A DNA stretch of 37,781 nt from Gnetum montanum (Eukaryota; Streptophyta; Gnetopsida; Gnetales; Gnetaceae), in contig MNCI01035832.1 in NCBI GenBank assembly GCA_015680685.1, positions 921,051 through 958,831 on the forward strand, read 5' to 3'. This document shows positions 10,140 to 20,300 of this stretch, in pieces. Under the pieces are notes generated by a model. That model was not told the origin of the DNA and ran no database searches. It worked only from the letters and a program-made list of their open reading frames with translations. The first letter of the stretch is position 1. Each line of letters starts with the position of its first letter. A program made the position numbers and the translations under genes.

Positions 10140-10560
10140 TTAAATGATAAAGAGGCTTTATGATGAAAACATTGCCAAAACTATATAGTTTTTTTTTTAA
10201 TTGTGTAAGAAAAATATTCCTACTATTCCTAGATAAATTTCTGTCTCTTGTTTCTTATCAAGTATTTATATTTTTTTATTTAACTTTTTCTATGACTCTT
10301 GTTTGCATTCTTAATATTTTTCCTAGCCTACATGCAATCCTCATCAAACCAAGTCTTTTGGGCACCTTGTTGTTGTGAATGCACAACTTGCTAAGCTACT
10401 ACAAGTAAAATTTGTTCAAGATCCTTATGTTATCTTTCAAGAGTCCATTTGTTATGTGTTGCATTCATATAGTTTTCATTGACTACTAGGGTAAGTCTAT
10501 ACTAACATTTTTTCTATTTTAATTTTTTTTTTTGAGAAAAAACTGGAATTCATAATAAAA
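10140..10560 (-). pseudogene. LINE inter-domain linker (between endonuclease and RT)
   Basis: A minus-strand reading near 10360-10320 gives QGAQKTWFDEDC, matching the common LINE linker motif PWFDEEC. It is followed by a basic stretch, ARKNIKNANKSHRK, and later IRNKRQKFI, as is usual between endonuclease and RT. Nearer RT, FTLTEHLAKL matches the block before the fingers. Several stops and an A-rich slip break it. Confidence 0.6.
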
Positions 10561-10649
10561 ACTTAACATGATGATGGTAAGATTCCACTAAATATTTTCC
10601 AACTTTCAACTTAATAAAATCAATTACTTCATAAAAACATAAAAGAAAA

Positions 10650-10990
10650 TCAAATTAAGAGTTACCTTAAGGTCTTATGAAAGTAAATGATGAAGATTGA
10701 GAAAATCTAGGAAGTCCATTAGAAATCAGAAGATCAGAATTTTTTATCCATTCTAATAGTTGTTGGTCCATCTTTTTAATAGTGCCATATGAAAAATATT
10801 GGGTCCAATTGTGATTTTCAATAATGTATAAACTACCAACATTATGTTGCCATTAAATAATTTTTGTTTTTTATGAATCTACCCTTGCATTAAAATCTTT
10901 GTAAATAAATACTAAGCCTTTTTTGTAAATTCTATAATATCTTTGTCTATGAATTAAGAAGGAAGATCATGAGATAGCTCTTTTGAATCA
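10650..10990 (-). pseudogene. LINE endonuclease (EEP fold) C-terminal remnant
   Basis: The apurinic-type endonuclease nicks target DNA to prime reverse transcription. On the minus strand VFIYKDFNARVDS matches the conserved GDFNAR(I/V)G block (Gly replaced by Lys). After a stop, GTIKKMDQQLLEWIKNSDLL, ISNGLPRFSQSSSFTFIRP corresponds to LL.....L.ILNG......G.FTF. The N-terminal half is not recognisable between 10,990 and about 11,597. That stretch is AT-rich, and I see nothing else in it. Confidence 0.68.
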
Positions 10991-11596
10991 TACATAAGAA
11001 AATATATATTTAACTTCAAAAACTTTATAGAAATTTTAATGGAAACATACATGTGAGAAACTTAATAGAATTCATGAAATTGTAAAAAAAAAAAACTAGG
11101 AAAGAAAATCTTAAGATACATGAAAGAATAAACTATGAGAAGGAATTCACTCCTCAATTGATATGGCTATGCTTCGAGAAAGTAAGAAAGAGGAAAAGGG
11201 GAAAGGTAGGGAAGTGTCCTAAAGTACACACACAACTTGCACAAGAAGACTAAAAAATTTGAGGAAGAGCTTATATTTACGTTAATTGAAATGAAAAAGG
11301 AAGGTAAGTTATAAGGAGAGGGGTACACCTCTATTCATACTTTTTTGGAGAGGATTTTACCTTTTAAAGAATGAGCCACATATGAAGGCTTTTATCTCCT
11401 CTTTTTTTTGTTTTGGAAATTTTCTCAATCCTTAATCTTCTAAGATCTTTTTTCTTTATACAAACATACTTATAACACCTATCACATAAAAAAAATATCA
11501 AAACATCAAAGAAAAGACTACCACTACATCCTACTTCACTTAACTTCAAAGTAAATATGGATAGAGGAGTTAGGATCAAAAAATCACACTATTTCT

Positions 11597-13864
11597 AATA
11601 GGGTATTATTTCAATTATGTAGATCTATGTGATTTTTAATTAGGGATTGGGTTTTTTGTTTCAAGAATAGTATTTTATGACTTTTATGCTTTAATTAACT
11701 CTTCCTTTCTACTATAATTTTATCTAGTTTGGTAATTTTAAGTTTCAATAATTTTGTGAGAATTAATCTACCAACTATTTAGGGCATGGATATTTCTCAT
11801 ATAAACAAAGTTTTAATGTTGTGCACTCATCTCATTATAGGTTCTATTAGGTTTTAGCCATTTTTTAGGATTCCAAGTCTTTAATGTTTTATGAATTTTC
11901 AATGATATTCTTTGGGTTTGAATCCTAGCTTGGCATCATCATCTCATTGGCTACTTTTCCCTCATTTTCATGAGCCAATTATGCTTGTTGGCCCTTATTC
12001 TCTATTCCTTTAGTATCCTCTGCTAATTGTTGAATGTATGATACTATTTTTTTTTCTATTTTGAAAATTTTCTCAAGATTCATACTTTAACCAAGGATTA
12101 ATCCTAAGTTATGGTGTGTCTAATAGCATTTACTATAAGTTTTGATCATCCATTATGGGTCATGGTGAGATTATGATTGACCTTCATCTATCTTGTGCAT
12201 TTTTTAGTCTTTATCAAAATTATAATACCATGGGTCATGATCAAATCATGGTTAATCACAAAAAGTCATGGTAAGATTGTGTTTAAGTTTTCCTTACCAT
12301 TTTTACCTTTCTACATCTTTTATCTAGTTTTTCTATTAATCACATGTTGTGGTAAGGTTACGGTCCAACCTCACAAGTTGTGATAACGTTATGGTGTATC
12401 TCCCCTTTATCAATGTTTTTGTTCTATGCTAATTCTTATGAACTCTAATTAACCATAAGTTCTAGTTAGGTTATGGTCAATTCATGATTAAGAATTTTCA
12501 TCAGAGTTTTGGTAGTGGGTATTTTATGAATACCATGAGTGGTATATAGGACATGATTATACACTACAAATTTCAATAATTATGGTTGGGCTATGGTGTT
12601 CTAATTTTACTATTCTTGATAGCTTCTTATTTTTGGAGCTTTGTTTACCTTCAATAACTTTCAACTTTGTTCATCTTAGTTTATTAGACCTAGGCTTATT
12701 GACACATCAATTTTAGTTTGGAGTCAATTGTTGGATCATTTAGATTGTTGAACATATTGGATATTATTTGTGTTTGTCCAACATTAATGTTTATTTTTCC
12801 TTATTTGTATGTTTGTATGGATGTTGGTTATTAGGAGCTAGGATTGAGTTGTGTCATTGATTAGAGATGAGCTCCTTAAAGATGTTTGGTATTTGACCCC
12901 CATTGAGATGCATCAATGTGGCTTTTTTTGTATGTCTTATTCTACATGAGAAGATGAACCATGACTCATTAGTCATTTTGTTCAATTTCTTTAAAATGTT
13001 AGAGAGGTAAGTCTTGGTTAACACCTCTAGCATTTGTAATTTGGTTTGAGACTAGTAATAAATCTATGTAAATAGTAGGTTTATATTTGGTTTAACATTT
13101 GGCATTTGAAAACTTGGACAAGTACATATGATAAATTTTGACATTTTTGAAACTAAGTCCAATGTGTGCTAATATTCTTATTTTCAAGTTAATGAGTGTA
13201 GTGGGTAGTTTAAATGGGTTAGATTCATTTGATGTTAGATGTATACACTTGGATGTTTGAATTATTTGTGCATACTAACAAGTTTTACAAGCCAACATGC
13301 CTTCAACTAGCCACCATGAAACTTGCTCTTAATTCAATTGGAGAAAATTCCAAACATTCTTACTTAGTGTGGATTGATCCCTTCTCTTATGTACAAATCA
13401 CAAGGGATAAATGAAGCAAAATGATCATTTGATGTTTGCGTATAATTTGAAGTTCATGCTTATGTTATCTCCAGCTTTAGTATTGTTATATTTGGTTATT
13501 ATTATGACATTTGATAGACATGTTTTAGATAATTCTTTCTTTTATGTTTCATGTATTGGATTAGGCATTTCATGTATGGATAATCATATTTTATGATTTT
13601 TAGATATTCATGAGTACTTTCAAATTTTTAGATTTATGAAATTATATCTATTTTTAGTTAGTTTCAATTTCTAGTATTTATTTGTACAAGTATTAATTAA
13701 TATTTCTTTTTCTCTATTATTATAGTATTTTCCTTTCCCTTCAATTATGGAATTGCCATAAGTTTCCTTTTACTTTCTTATTATTATGTTAGTTTATTTC
13801 AATCTTTGGTCTTATTGCCATGACCAATTGTTCATTAGAGGTTTTATGTCTAATGTAATGCTCT
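11597..13864 (+). repeat. Partial long LTR, homologous to the chromovirus 3' LTR
   Basis: Colinear similarity links this stretch to 26.1-28.0 kb. For example, AGATCTATGTGATTTTTAAT at 11621 pairs with 26161. The CATGGTCA motif cluster is in both, and TTCATTAGAG at 13831 pairs with 27967. The interval between the first and last anchors is about 2200 bp here versus about 1800 bp in the other copy. The first roughly 750 bases of the LTR, including the TGTAACA start, are not visible, and the last roughly 15 bases are lost at the junction with the pararetrovirus. It is probably the 5' LTR of the element at 20.5-28.0 kb, but could be from a second copy. Confidence 0.7.
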
Positions 13865-14035
13865 CTAACCTAAGAGATATAAGGAAAACAATCTCTCCAT
13901 TCATATTATTCACACTAACAAGGTAGAGTTAAAAACAAAGAGCTTCACAAAGGAATGCTTCAGTCAATAATGCTTCTTAGAGAGCTATGTGCTTCATCTA
14001 AGGTTATCTCTAATCTAGATATTTCTTTGCATTTT

Positions 14036-14055
14036 CATGTACTTATATAGGAGAA
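14036..14055 (-). promoter_or_regulatory. Possible pararetroviral TATA box
   Basis: The minus strand reads CTATATAAGT (complement of 14041-14050) about 290 bases downstream of the last frame of the pararetrovirus. Plant pararetroviruses place the promoter of the full-length RNA in the region after the last gene, with a TATATAA box. Position and sequence fit, but TATA-like strings are common in AT-rich DNA, so this is tentative. Confidence 0.3.
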
Positions 14056-14335
14056 ATTGAGGTCTCTCAAGACTTCTATGATGCATTCCAACTCATCTAG
14101 CACTATGAGAGAGCATCATTACAAATCCACTTTTTTGAGTGGAGAAACTATTACATATTCCACTTTAGATTGTGGAGACACTATTCCTGCACACAAGGAA
14201 TCTTTACTATACATATTGGTAGACCATATCATTTCAATTAGAGGGGATCTAATCAAAATCCACATCTACTAGACTATTACAGCCACCATCATAATCATTG
14301 CCGATACTATCATCATGGAGTGTGGAGGCAAAAAA

Positions 14336-15163
14336 TTACCTGGATAGAAACTGAGAATCAGCATAGAATATAGTGTGCTCATATCCACCTTTGGATATAG
14401 TGTGCTCATATCCACCTGTAGCTCTGAAAGAAGGAAGATGGGCATCAAGATTGTATAATTCCAAAGTTTTTCATCCTCTTTGATTCAATTCACAATGTTG
14501 TTGGATGTCATAAGGATTAGTAGTATATATGTCTTGGTAAAAGGTGTACCTCCATGAATTCATCTAATCGATTCTCCTAAAAATACAAGTAACAAGAATA
14601 TACATAGGAGGTGGACCATGATTAATCAAATGTCATCCTCTAGAGATAGGATTAGTATAATATAGATAATTTCCATGATGCTTAGATAATCTATGGTAGA
14701 GATGAAGAGGATACTGGTTAGGAATATGAATAGGAGAATGAACATACTTTTCCCACCAAGACTAGAAGTCCTTAGAATTAGTATGACTTAAAGGATTTAG
14801 GTCTATTCTGTACACATGAAATTGGTCTGGCTAGTATAATGGCCATTTTGACATATAGGGTGAAAACCATTGCCCAAAGTCTAATTGATTCAACTCAACA
14901 TATGTACACAGGGAGACATGAGGTCCAACAAGAATGATTTCTTGGTTTGACGTATGGACTTTCTGACTAATTGTGGCATAAGGGGATATGGTTCTAGCAA
15001 TAGACAAAAACTCATTCCAATTGGACTCATGTGAAAACCTTATTTGGGCTTGTTCTAATACAAGCATATATATTCCATTAATCCTACATCCTCTAAGGTA
15101 GTTAGAAGACCTAAGAATCCATCCTTCATTGCATAATAAATCTACAAATAGAAAATTAAACAT
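14336..15163 (-). pseudogene. Unrecognised 275-codon frame downstream of pararetroviral pol
   Basis: From the ATG at 15163 one frame runs to a TAA at 14338-14336: 275 codons, no net frameshift, five internal stops at codons 111 (TAG), 134 (TAG), 177 (TGA), 200 (TAG) and 231 (TGA). The ATG overlaps the pol stop in the string ATGTTTAA (15163-15156). The first open part (14831-15163, 110 codons) is rich in aromatic residues and Cys, and the remainder is rich in Tyr, His, Pro and Trp. I recognise no domain. Position suggests a counterpart of the last gene of plant pararetroviruses, such as the second ORF of unknown function reported in some florendoviruses or the caulimovirus ORF VI protein. Sequence similarity to either is unproven. 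Alternatively it is chance openness, which 825 bases without indels makes less likely. Confidence 0.5.
14368..14421 (-). repeat. 27-bp tandem duplication, in frame
   Basis: Two adjacent 27-bp copies (14368-14394 and 14395-14421) share their first 23 bases, ATATAGTGTGCTCATATCCA plus CCT. The length is nine codons, so it adds a second GGYEHTI-type peptide to the unrecognised frame without shifting it. Confidence 0.9.
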
Positions 15164-15530
15164 CAGTAGCAAAGAGTTGGAACTCTCTGGTTAAGAAATT
15201 AGCTAAGCTATTTTTCATACCATTAATATATTCTGTTTGGAAATAAAAATTAGCAAAAAAGAGTTCCCATCATATTAGTCTTGTATGAGAAATTTTATTT
15301 AATACCTTAGAGTTGAGATACTTATCAAAATGTTTTAAATCGCTATGTATTATGAAATGTGTACTTTGCAAAAATAATCTAAATTTCTCTACACCTTTGA
15401 CAATAGCTAATAATTCTTTGTGGGTGCTATGATAATTTAGTTGAGCACCACTAAACTTACTAGATGCATATGAACAGATGAAGATAAAATTATCTTTTTG
15501 TTCCTTAAGGGTAGCACCCAAAAATTCTAT
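15156..15530 (-). pseudogene. Pararetroviral RNase H1 domain and end of pol
   Basis: Caulimovirid RNase H1 degrades the RNA template after first-strand synthesis. The open piece 15270-15521 begins MGATLKEQ. It contains the block SYASSKFSGAQLNYHSTHKE, in which the NYHSTHKE glutamate is the catalytic position, and IIHSDLKHFDKYL, whose SD matches the RTDNK...F block. It differs from Ty3/gypsy RNase H in the NYHS.(E/H)KE form typical of caulimovirids. After a frame break, NFLTREFQLFATDV and a TAA stop at 15158-15156 end the protein, matching the ADFLTRE ending of pol. Next comes the unrecognised frame. Confidence 0.82.
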
Positions 15531-15559
15531 AGAAGCAATTTTTTTAAGGATTAACTTAC

Positions 15560-16410
15560 TGTCTATTGGTAGTTGAAGTTTAGGTAAGTGTTTGCATTTT
15601 TCTTTGATCTTTTTAACTATGGTGGTGTGTTTTGATGATCATGGAGGAGCATTTTGGCTTAACCTTTCATTTAGTAGTTTCCTATCTGTAGTAAGGTGTT
15701 CATAAAATTCAGAAACATAATTGATACATCCTAAAAATATTTGTAATTTTGTTTTGTCATGAAGTTCATCAGGAAACTTGGAAATAGACTCTAAAATATG
15801 TGATTGCAGGTTGATCCCACCATGAGCAACTTCTAAACCAAGAAATTCAATATGCTCTTTGGCTATTTGCATCTTAGTAGGGGGAAAAACCAAACCTACA
15901 TTATCTATTATTTTAAAGAATTATTCCACATGCAAAAGATGATCATCCACAATTTTACTTAAGATGAGGATATCATCAATGTAAACGAGGATGAAAGGAT
16001 ATGCTCTGAAGATAGAATCCATTTTTTTTGGAATATAGAACGAGCCATTTTTGTCCAAAATGGTAGTACCTTCCATTGGTATAGACCTCTAGGCATGGTA
16101 AATGTTGTTTTCCATCAATCCTATTCTTCTACTTGTATTTGCCAAAATCCATATTTAAGATCAAATTTAGAGTAGATGTGTGTATGGAGTAATCATTGGA
16201 AAAGGTCTTCTTTGCTTGGGATTGGATGTTGAACTACTCTGATGATCTCATTCAAAGTCTTATAATTCACAACTAACCTTTTCTTTCCTCTTACGATTTC
16301 AACACATTTGTTAACAAAGAAGGCTACACAAGCAAACATGCTTGTAGTTATTTCAATAAGATCTTTGTTTAAGAGCATTTTAATCTCTTCATCACATTCT
16401 TGCTTTAGTG
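15560..16410 (-). pseudogene. Pararetroviral reverse transcriptase, broken
   Basis: RT converts pregenomic RNA to DNA. The N-terminal blocks lie at the end of the open piece 16193-16933: LLNKDLIEIT, then FFVNKCVEIVRGKKRLVVNY with KTLNEII following. They fit the family forms for L...LI..S.S...SP.F.V and E..RGK.R.V.NYK.LN. After a frame break, the catalytic box reads YPFILVYIDDILIL near 15965-16005, with YIDD intact. The connection (15639-15893) holds HIEFLGLEVAHGGI, then LQIFLGCINYVSEF, matching FLG..I..G.I and LQ.FLG..NY.S.F. At least two frame breaks make it inactive. Confidence 0.85.
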
Positions 16411-16985
16411 ATGGAGACATAATGATATGATGTGCCTTTGCCTTAATTTTAATTCCATCTTTTAACTCAATGCAACACCAATATGTCTTTTTGTATCTAA
16501 AGATCGTTGGATCATCTGAGGCTAATGTGATAAGTTCTTCATGTATCAGCTGGATTTTGTCTTTATGTGATTTGATAGTATTTACCACCCAAGTGCTTGT
16601 GTTTTCTTTCTGGGGTTTTGATGTGAGAAATATTTGTTGATAAACTTGATTTCTATAAAACTTATATGATCCTAATACCACATAATTATTACCTATCATA
16701 TATGGTTTGTACATTCTAAGATTATCTGTTCCTACAAGTAAATCATATGTAGGCATATCATAACAATATACTATAAGTTCTATGATGGATCCTTCTAGTG
16801 TTTTAATGGGTATCTTAGCAGCATATTCCAAGGAAGCCTTTTGTTTGTCAAAAGCTACATATTTTTTCTTTTTTTTTCTGCCAAAAATGACTTGGAATTG
16901 AGGACCATCTTGCAAGTGATATTTCTGCACCATTGTCTAATAATGCATCTATGTTGTATGGTTTATATGAAGGAAACTTTATCTA
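16410..16985 (-). pseudogene. Pararetroviral aspartic protease region
   Basis: The retropepsin-like protease matures the capsid and polymerase. On the minus strand near 16960-16935 one reads NIDALLDNGAEI, corresponding to the active site DALLDTGA(S/E) with Thr replaced by Asn. Downstream, within the open piece 16193-16933, are IELIVYCYDMPTYDLLVGTD, matching the second hydrophobic part that ends in (I/L)LG.D. The segment between protease and RT has no recognised domain. Position between zinc knuckle and RT is as expected. Confidence 0.65.
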
Positions 16986-17620
16986 AAAAGTTACTAATGG
17001 CAGTGTAGTAGTATTTATATTCTTATTTACTAAAGTGACTAGCCTAGCCTTTGTCTCTTCTTCATATTGCCATCTTTAAGAACTTTCTTCTTCTTTTTCT
17101 AACTCTTCTAATTCCATTGATGCCCATTGAATGTATTTCTTTAGTTGTTCCATCCTATACAGGTAGGTTATGGCTTTAGGTATTTGTTTAGTTTTTTCTT
17201 GATGATGTTGGACTTCCATTTCTACTTGAGCTTCTAGTTCAGTATCTGTTTCTAATGGTTGAGAGTCAAGATATTGTATTATTCTTTCTCTAAGAGTGTA
17301 TTCCTAGCTAGATAGCTCTTGTTGCTTGTCCTAAATTTGTCATTTGAGAGACATAATCCTATTGATGTCATCTATTGGCATTATGTCTAATTTATGCTCT
17401 ATTTCTTTTACTTGTGGAAGAAGAAGTTGGTATGTGGGGTCATCACTAAAATGTCCTATGTCTTATGTTTATGTAGATGGAGAATGCAAGTGACATGACT
17501 CAGTTTCAAAAGGATGAGGCCTTGAGGTAACTATTCTTCATAGGGATCTCCTACGAGAGAGCCTATTCATAGCATAGTAAAAGACATCATCATCTGAGTT
17601 GTCATCATTTGCATCATCAT
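16985..17620 (-). pseudogene. Pararetroviral linker between coat protein and protease
   Basis: Several broken minus-strand frames. The piece near 17150-17050 reads MEQLKKYIQWASMELEELEK, charged and probably helical. Plant pararetroviral polyproteins often have such a Glu/Lys-rich, coiled-coil-like connector after the coat domain. No catalytic motif is visible. Confidence 0.4.
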
Positions 17621-17621
17621 A

Positions 17622-17930
17622 CTAGTTGACATAGTGATCAATGTGATTTTCATACTGATCAACTCTCCCTATAGAAAAAAGAGCATCATCCCAAGAATCA
17701 AATGGTGTAGAGTATTCATCAAACTCGATATACATGTCCCCAGCAGAAAATGGATACATAGGATCATGTACATAATCATAATATTTTTTGGAAATATTTA
17801 ATTCTTGAATAAAGTTTACTTTTTTGGAAAACGTATCCTTTTTAGAACACTTATTGGCGTAATGGTTACCCATGCAGATGTAACATTTTATTTGTTCACA
17901 AGATAAAGGCTTTTTACAATGTTTAAACAT
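17622..17930 (-). pseudogene. Pararetroviral coat protein end with zinc knuckle
   Basis: The open piece of 102 codons carries CEQIKCYICMGNHYANKCS near residues 11-29. It matches the coat-protein zinc knuckle, CWxCxxxGHYANEC, used to bind RNA. The spacing is C-x2-C-x3-H-x4-C, one residue short of the canonical C-x2-C-x4-H-x4-C. The tail after it is acidic (EFDEY, DSWDD) and rich in Tyr, ending at a TAG near 17622. It continues on the high-coordinate side into the basic coat domain. Confidence 0.78.
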
Positions 17931-17975
17931 TCCTTTAAATTATTTCTTAGGATAGGGATGAGAGGGATGTTTGGA

Positions 17976-18560
17976 TCAAGCAAATATATGTTTTGGTTTC
18001 CATTTTTTTCGAACTTTACCTTTTCCTTTGGATTTAGAACAACAAGCTTTAGAACATTTTTTTTTAGGGCACATTTTTGAATAGAAATTTTTTTCCATTT
18101 TTTGGTTTATGGTTTTCATAATATCTTGTGCACATATATTATGACACAGTTCCCTATTAACCTTAGTAATTAATTGTCTAATATAATTAAAACTCACTTC
18201 ATCTAATGTTCTATTACGTACTTTAAGTTCATGATGATATTTTTCTGCAAACGGTTGAGGCATGGCACCAAGTATGTACTCTTTAGCTACACGTTCATCT
18301 ATCAATCTACCTTTATAATACCAAGATTCCATTTGATCAAGAAAAATATCAACATCTTGGATTCAATATAGTTTTGTAGAAAAATATTGTTCTCTTCAGT
18401 CTATAGCCAGATTCTCTTTGTTTCCTAGGAATTCGTTGGTGATTGCACTTAAAAAGAAAATAGTAGCGTTGTTAAGAAATTTTTCTTTTATATCTAGTTT
18501 GATTTGATTCCACCATGTTCTCATATTTCTAGTGAAATTAAACATAGTGTTATGGATTTC
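17976..18560 (-). pseudogene. Pararetroviral coat protein core remnant
   Basis: The open piece 17976-18332 has 118 codons. Its first part (ESWYYKGRLIDERVAKEYIL, then GAMPQPFAEKYH) is helical. Its end is very basic and cysteine-rich (KKKCSKACCSKSKGKGKVRK), like the nucleic-acid-binding stretch just before the zinc knuckle in caulimovirid coat proteins. A preceding broken piece reaches about 18560. Identification rests on the basic stretch, the following knuckle and gene order. Confidence 0.6.
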
Positions 18561-18640
18561 ATGGTAGGATGATTTCTTATCTAATAAAACCTAACATTCT
18601 AAAAATCCAGCAATCCGATCTACGACAAGTTGTCATTCTT

Positions 18641-19600
18641 CTAGACATAGACTATCCATGTTGAATTTAGGGGCTCTTTCACTAATAGGATGAGAGGACA
18701 TTTTTTATATTCTTTAGGATTAGCTTCATAATAATCATGGGATTTCATCATTTCTTCTGCACCTTCTTCTACTAAATATTTTGGTAGAGGTTCTAGATGT
18801 GTAGCACTAGAGGTTATAACCATGGGTCTCGAAGTGGATTCTTCATTCATGTTTATTCTACTTTTCCCTTTTTGTAACTATGAGTAATGAGGCCTATAAT
18901 CTAATTGAGAACTTGGGGAATTGAGATTTGTTCCATAATTAGGGATTCCATGTTTAGAATTCTTCTTTTCAGTTTGTGTTTGTGTTTCTCTCTTATTAGG
19001 AACTAATTTTTGAGTTTTCACTTCATTATAAATATTCTCTAATATCTTCTTATTCTTTAATACTTTAGCTTCTACTAAGTATGTTTTTCCTAATACATCA
19101 CTCAATTTTTCATTTGTCCAATTTTGGGGTCTAGTGATGTCTAATGGTATATCTACGGAGGGTTTTTGATATAGTTTATATATCACGGTTTTCTTTTCTT
19201 CCTTTTCTTCTTTTGGTGTTTCTATGATGTTCATTCCTACACGTAAGAGTGCATCACACTCAACATAATGACATTTTTTGTTATATTTTATTGCAAATTT
19301 TTGTGGACAGCTATTGTGGGATTCTTCTATCACTTCTTCTATAGAAGCAGATGTGCGTAATTATTTAGAAGAATTTTGTTCAGTGTGTTCCACTACTATT
19401 TTACCTTTATCATTTGAGATGGATGTCTTTCCTAGAATTTTATTGACATCATATATAATCCCTAAATCCTTAAACACCCTCCTAAGATTTTCTTCTGTTG
19501 TTAAAGAGGAGGAAGAGGAAGAGGAATTACAAAAAGAATTCCTTCCTGGTAGTAAGGCTATTGAATCTATGACTCTTGGCAAATATCTTTTTGATTCAGA
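18641..19600 (-). pseudogene. Pararetroviral region between movement and coat proteins
   Basis: Open pieces at 18641-18850, 18878-19333 and 19361-19582 lie in different frames. They are rich in Lys, Glu and Ser, for instance PKEEKEEKKTVIYKLYQKP and NSFCNSSSSSSSLTTEENL, and look like disordered linkers. NKKCHYVECDALLR may belong to the end of the movement protein. No enzymatic motif is visible. The assignment follows from the flanking domains. Confidence 0.45.
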
Positions 19601-19732
19601 AGGTTGGCTAAATGAATCTATCTTTGTAAATCTTGGAGTCTTAAGATTTACTTTGTATAATTTTTTACTAAGATTATGCCTAGATTTCCTTAGGATGACA
19701 TGGTCATAAAATTCTTCAAGTTTATTATCTAA

Positions 19733-20300
19733 CTATGGATATAAGGTATGAATAGGTAAGTCTTTGGTATTGATACCTATACCATATTCAATATTGGTTG
19801 TACCACAAGAAATAGATTGTTCACCAAAAGGAAGAAGAGTTTTGATGCTTACACCTTGAAAGAGTTTAAACACCAATCTTGTGCCAATAGTTGTGCAGAT
19901 ACTACCGATTTGCATATCTATTGGAATATAAACTATTATCATTAAGCTATTATGTAGGTGGTGATCTCTTAAAGATAGTGTGAAATTTGGCAAAGAAACA
20001 ACCAGTGCATCTGATTTCAATCTACCTTTAGCCTATGTAATTAAGGCATCTTGGAAAGAGTTAAATCTACGATCAACTAGGGTGATCTAGTATGGTTTCT
20101 TTAAATGGTAATTGAAGTATGGATGGATGTGGATGTCTAATTCTACTATGTGGATATAGTTATACCCATTAGCAATCCATTTATGCATCTCCCCTAGCAA
20201 AAAAAATGATAACACTATCGGATAGAGACTAGAACTACTAATCTCTAACTCACTCTTTGAGAAATGCATGGAACTAGCTAATTCTAGCGAAGAAAGTTGA
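19733..20300 (-). pseudogene. Pararetroviral movement protein (30K superfamily) remnant
   Basis: Movement proteins let plant viruses pass through plasmodesmata. The first piece (20087-20269) reads EMHKWIANGYNYIHIVELDI followed by HIHPYF, close to the caulimovirid block ...G(Y)KY(I/M/L)HIGAVQV.... After a frame break, the piece at 19733-20020 has VYIPIDMQIGSICTTIGTRL and later FGEQSISCGTTNIEYGI, in keeping with the beta-rich core. An N-terminal start cannot be fixed. The superfamily call is supported by the first block and by position at the head of the polyprotein. Confidence 0.6.

Larger units (their letters stand above)
8400..10990 (-). mobile_element. LINE (non-LTR retrotransposon), non-L1-like, decayed
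   Basis: On the minus strand an endonuclease remnant, a linker, RT and a thumb/C-terminal region follow in the LINE ORF2 order. The RT style (QAGF...STIDYVVTLR, LLLYVDDATL, then LYGCIVWG) resembles RTE-like or related clades rather than plant L1, which usually reads YADD followed by a different C-terminus. Every part has stops or frameshifts. I see no poly(A) tail or target duplication, and nothing recognisable at 8170-8400 beyond a 68-codon frame. The left end is uncertain. Confidence 0.75.

Noticed and set aside
11050-11110. A-rich run as a LINE poly(A) tail
   Set aside because: It lies at the 5' side of the minus-strand LINE and in the wrong strand sense for a tail.
14057-14272. 71-codon plus-strand frame
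   Set aside because: Serine/threonine-rich chance frame in the presumed pararetroviral intergenic region, opposite the element's orientation.
19278-19709. 143-codon plus-strand frame with a Glu-rich run
   Set aside because: It is antisense to the pararetroviral polyprotein. The Glu run is the complement of a Ser-rich minus-strand linker, and no family is recognisable.
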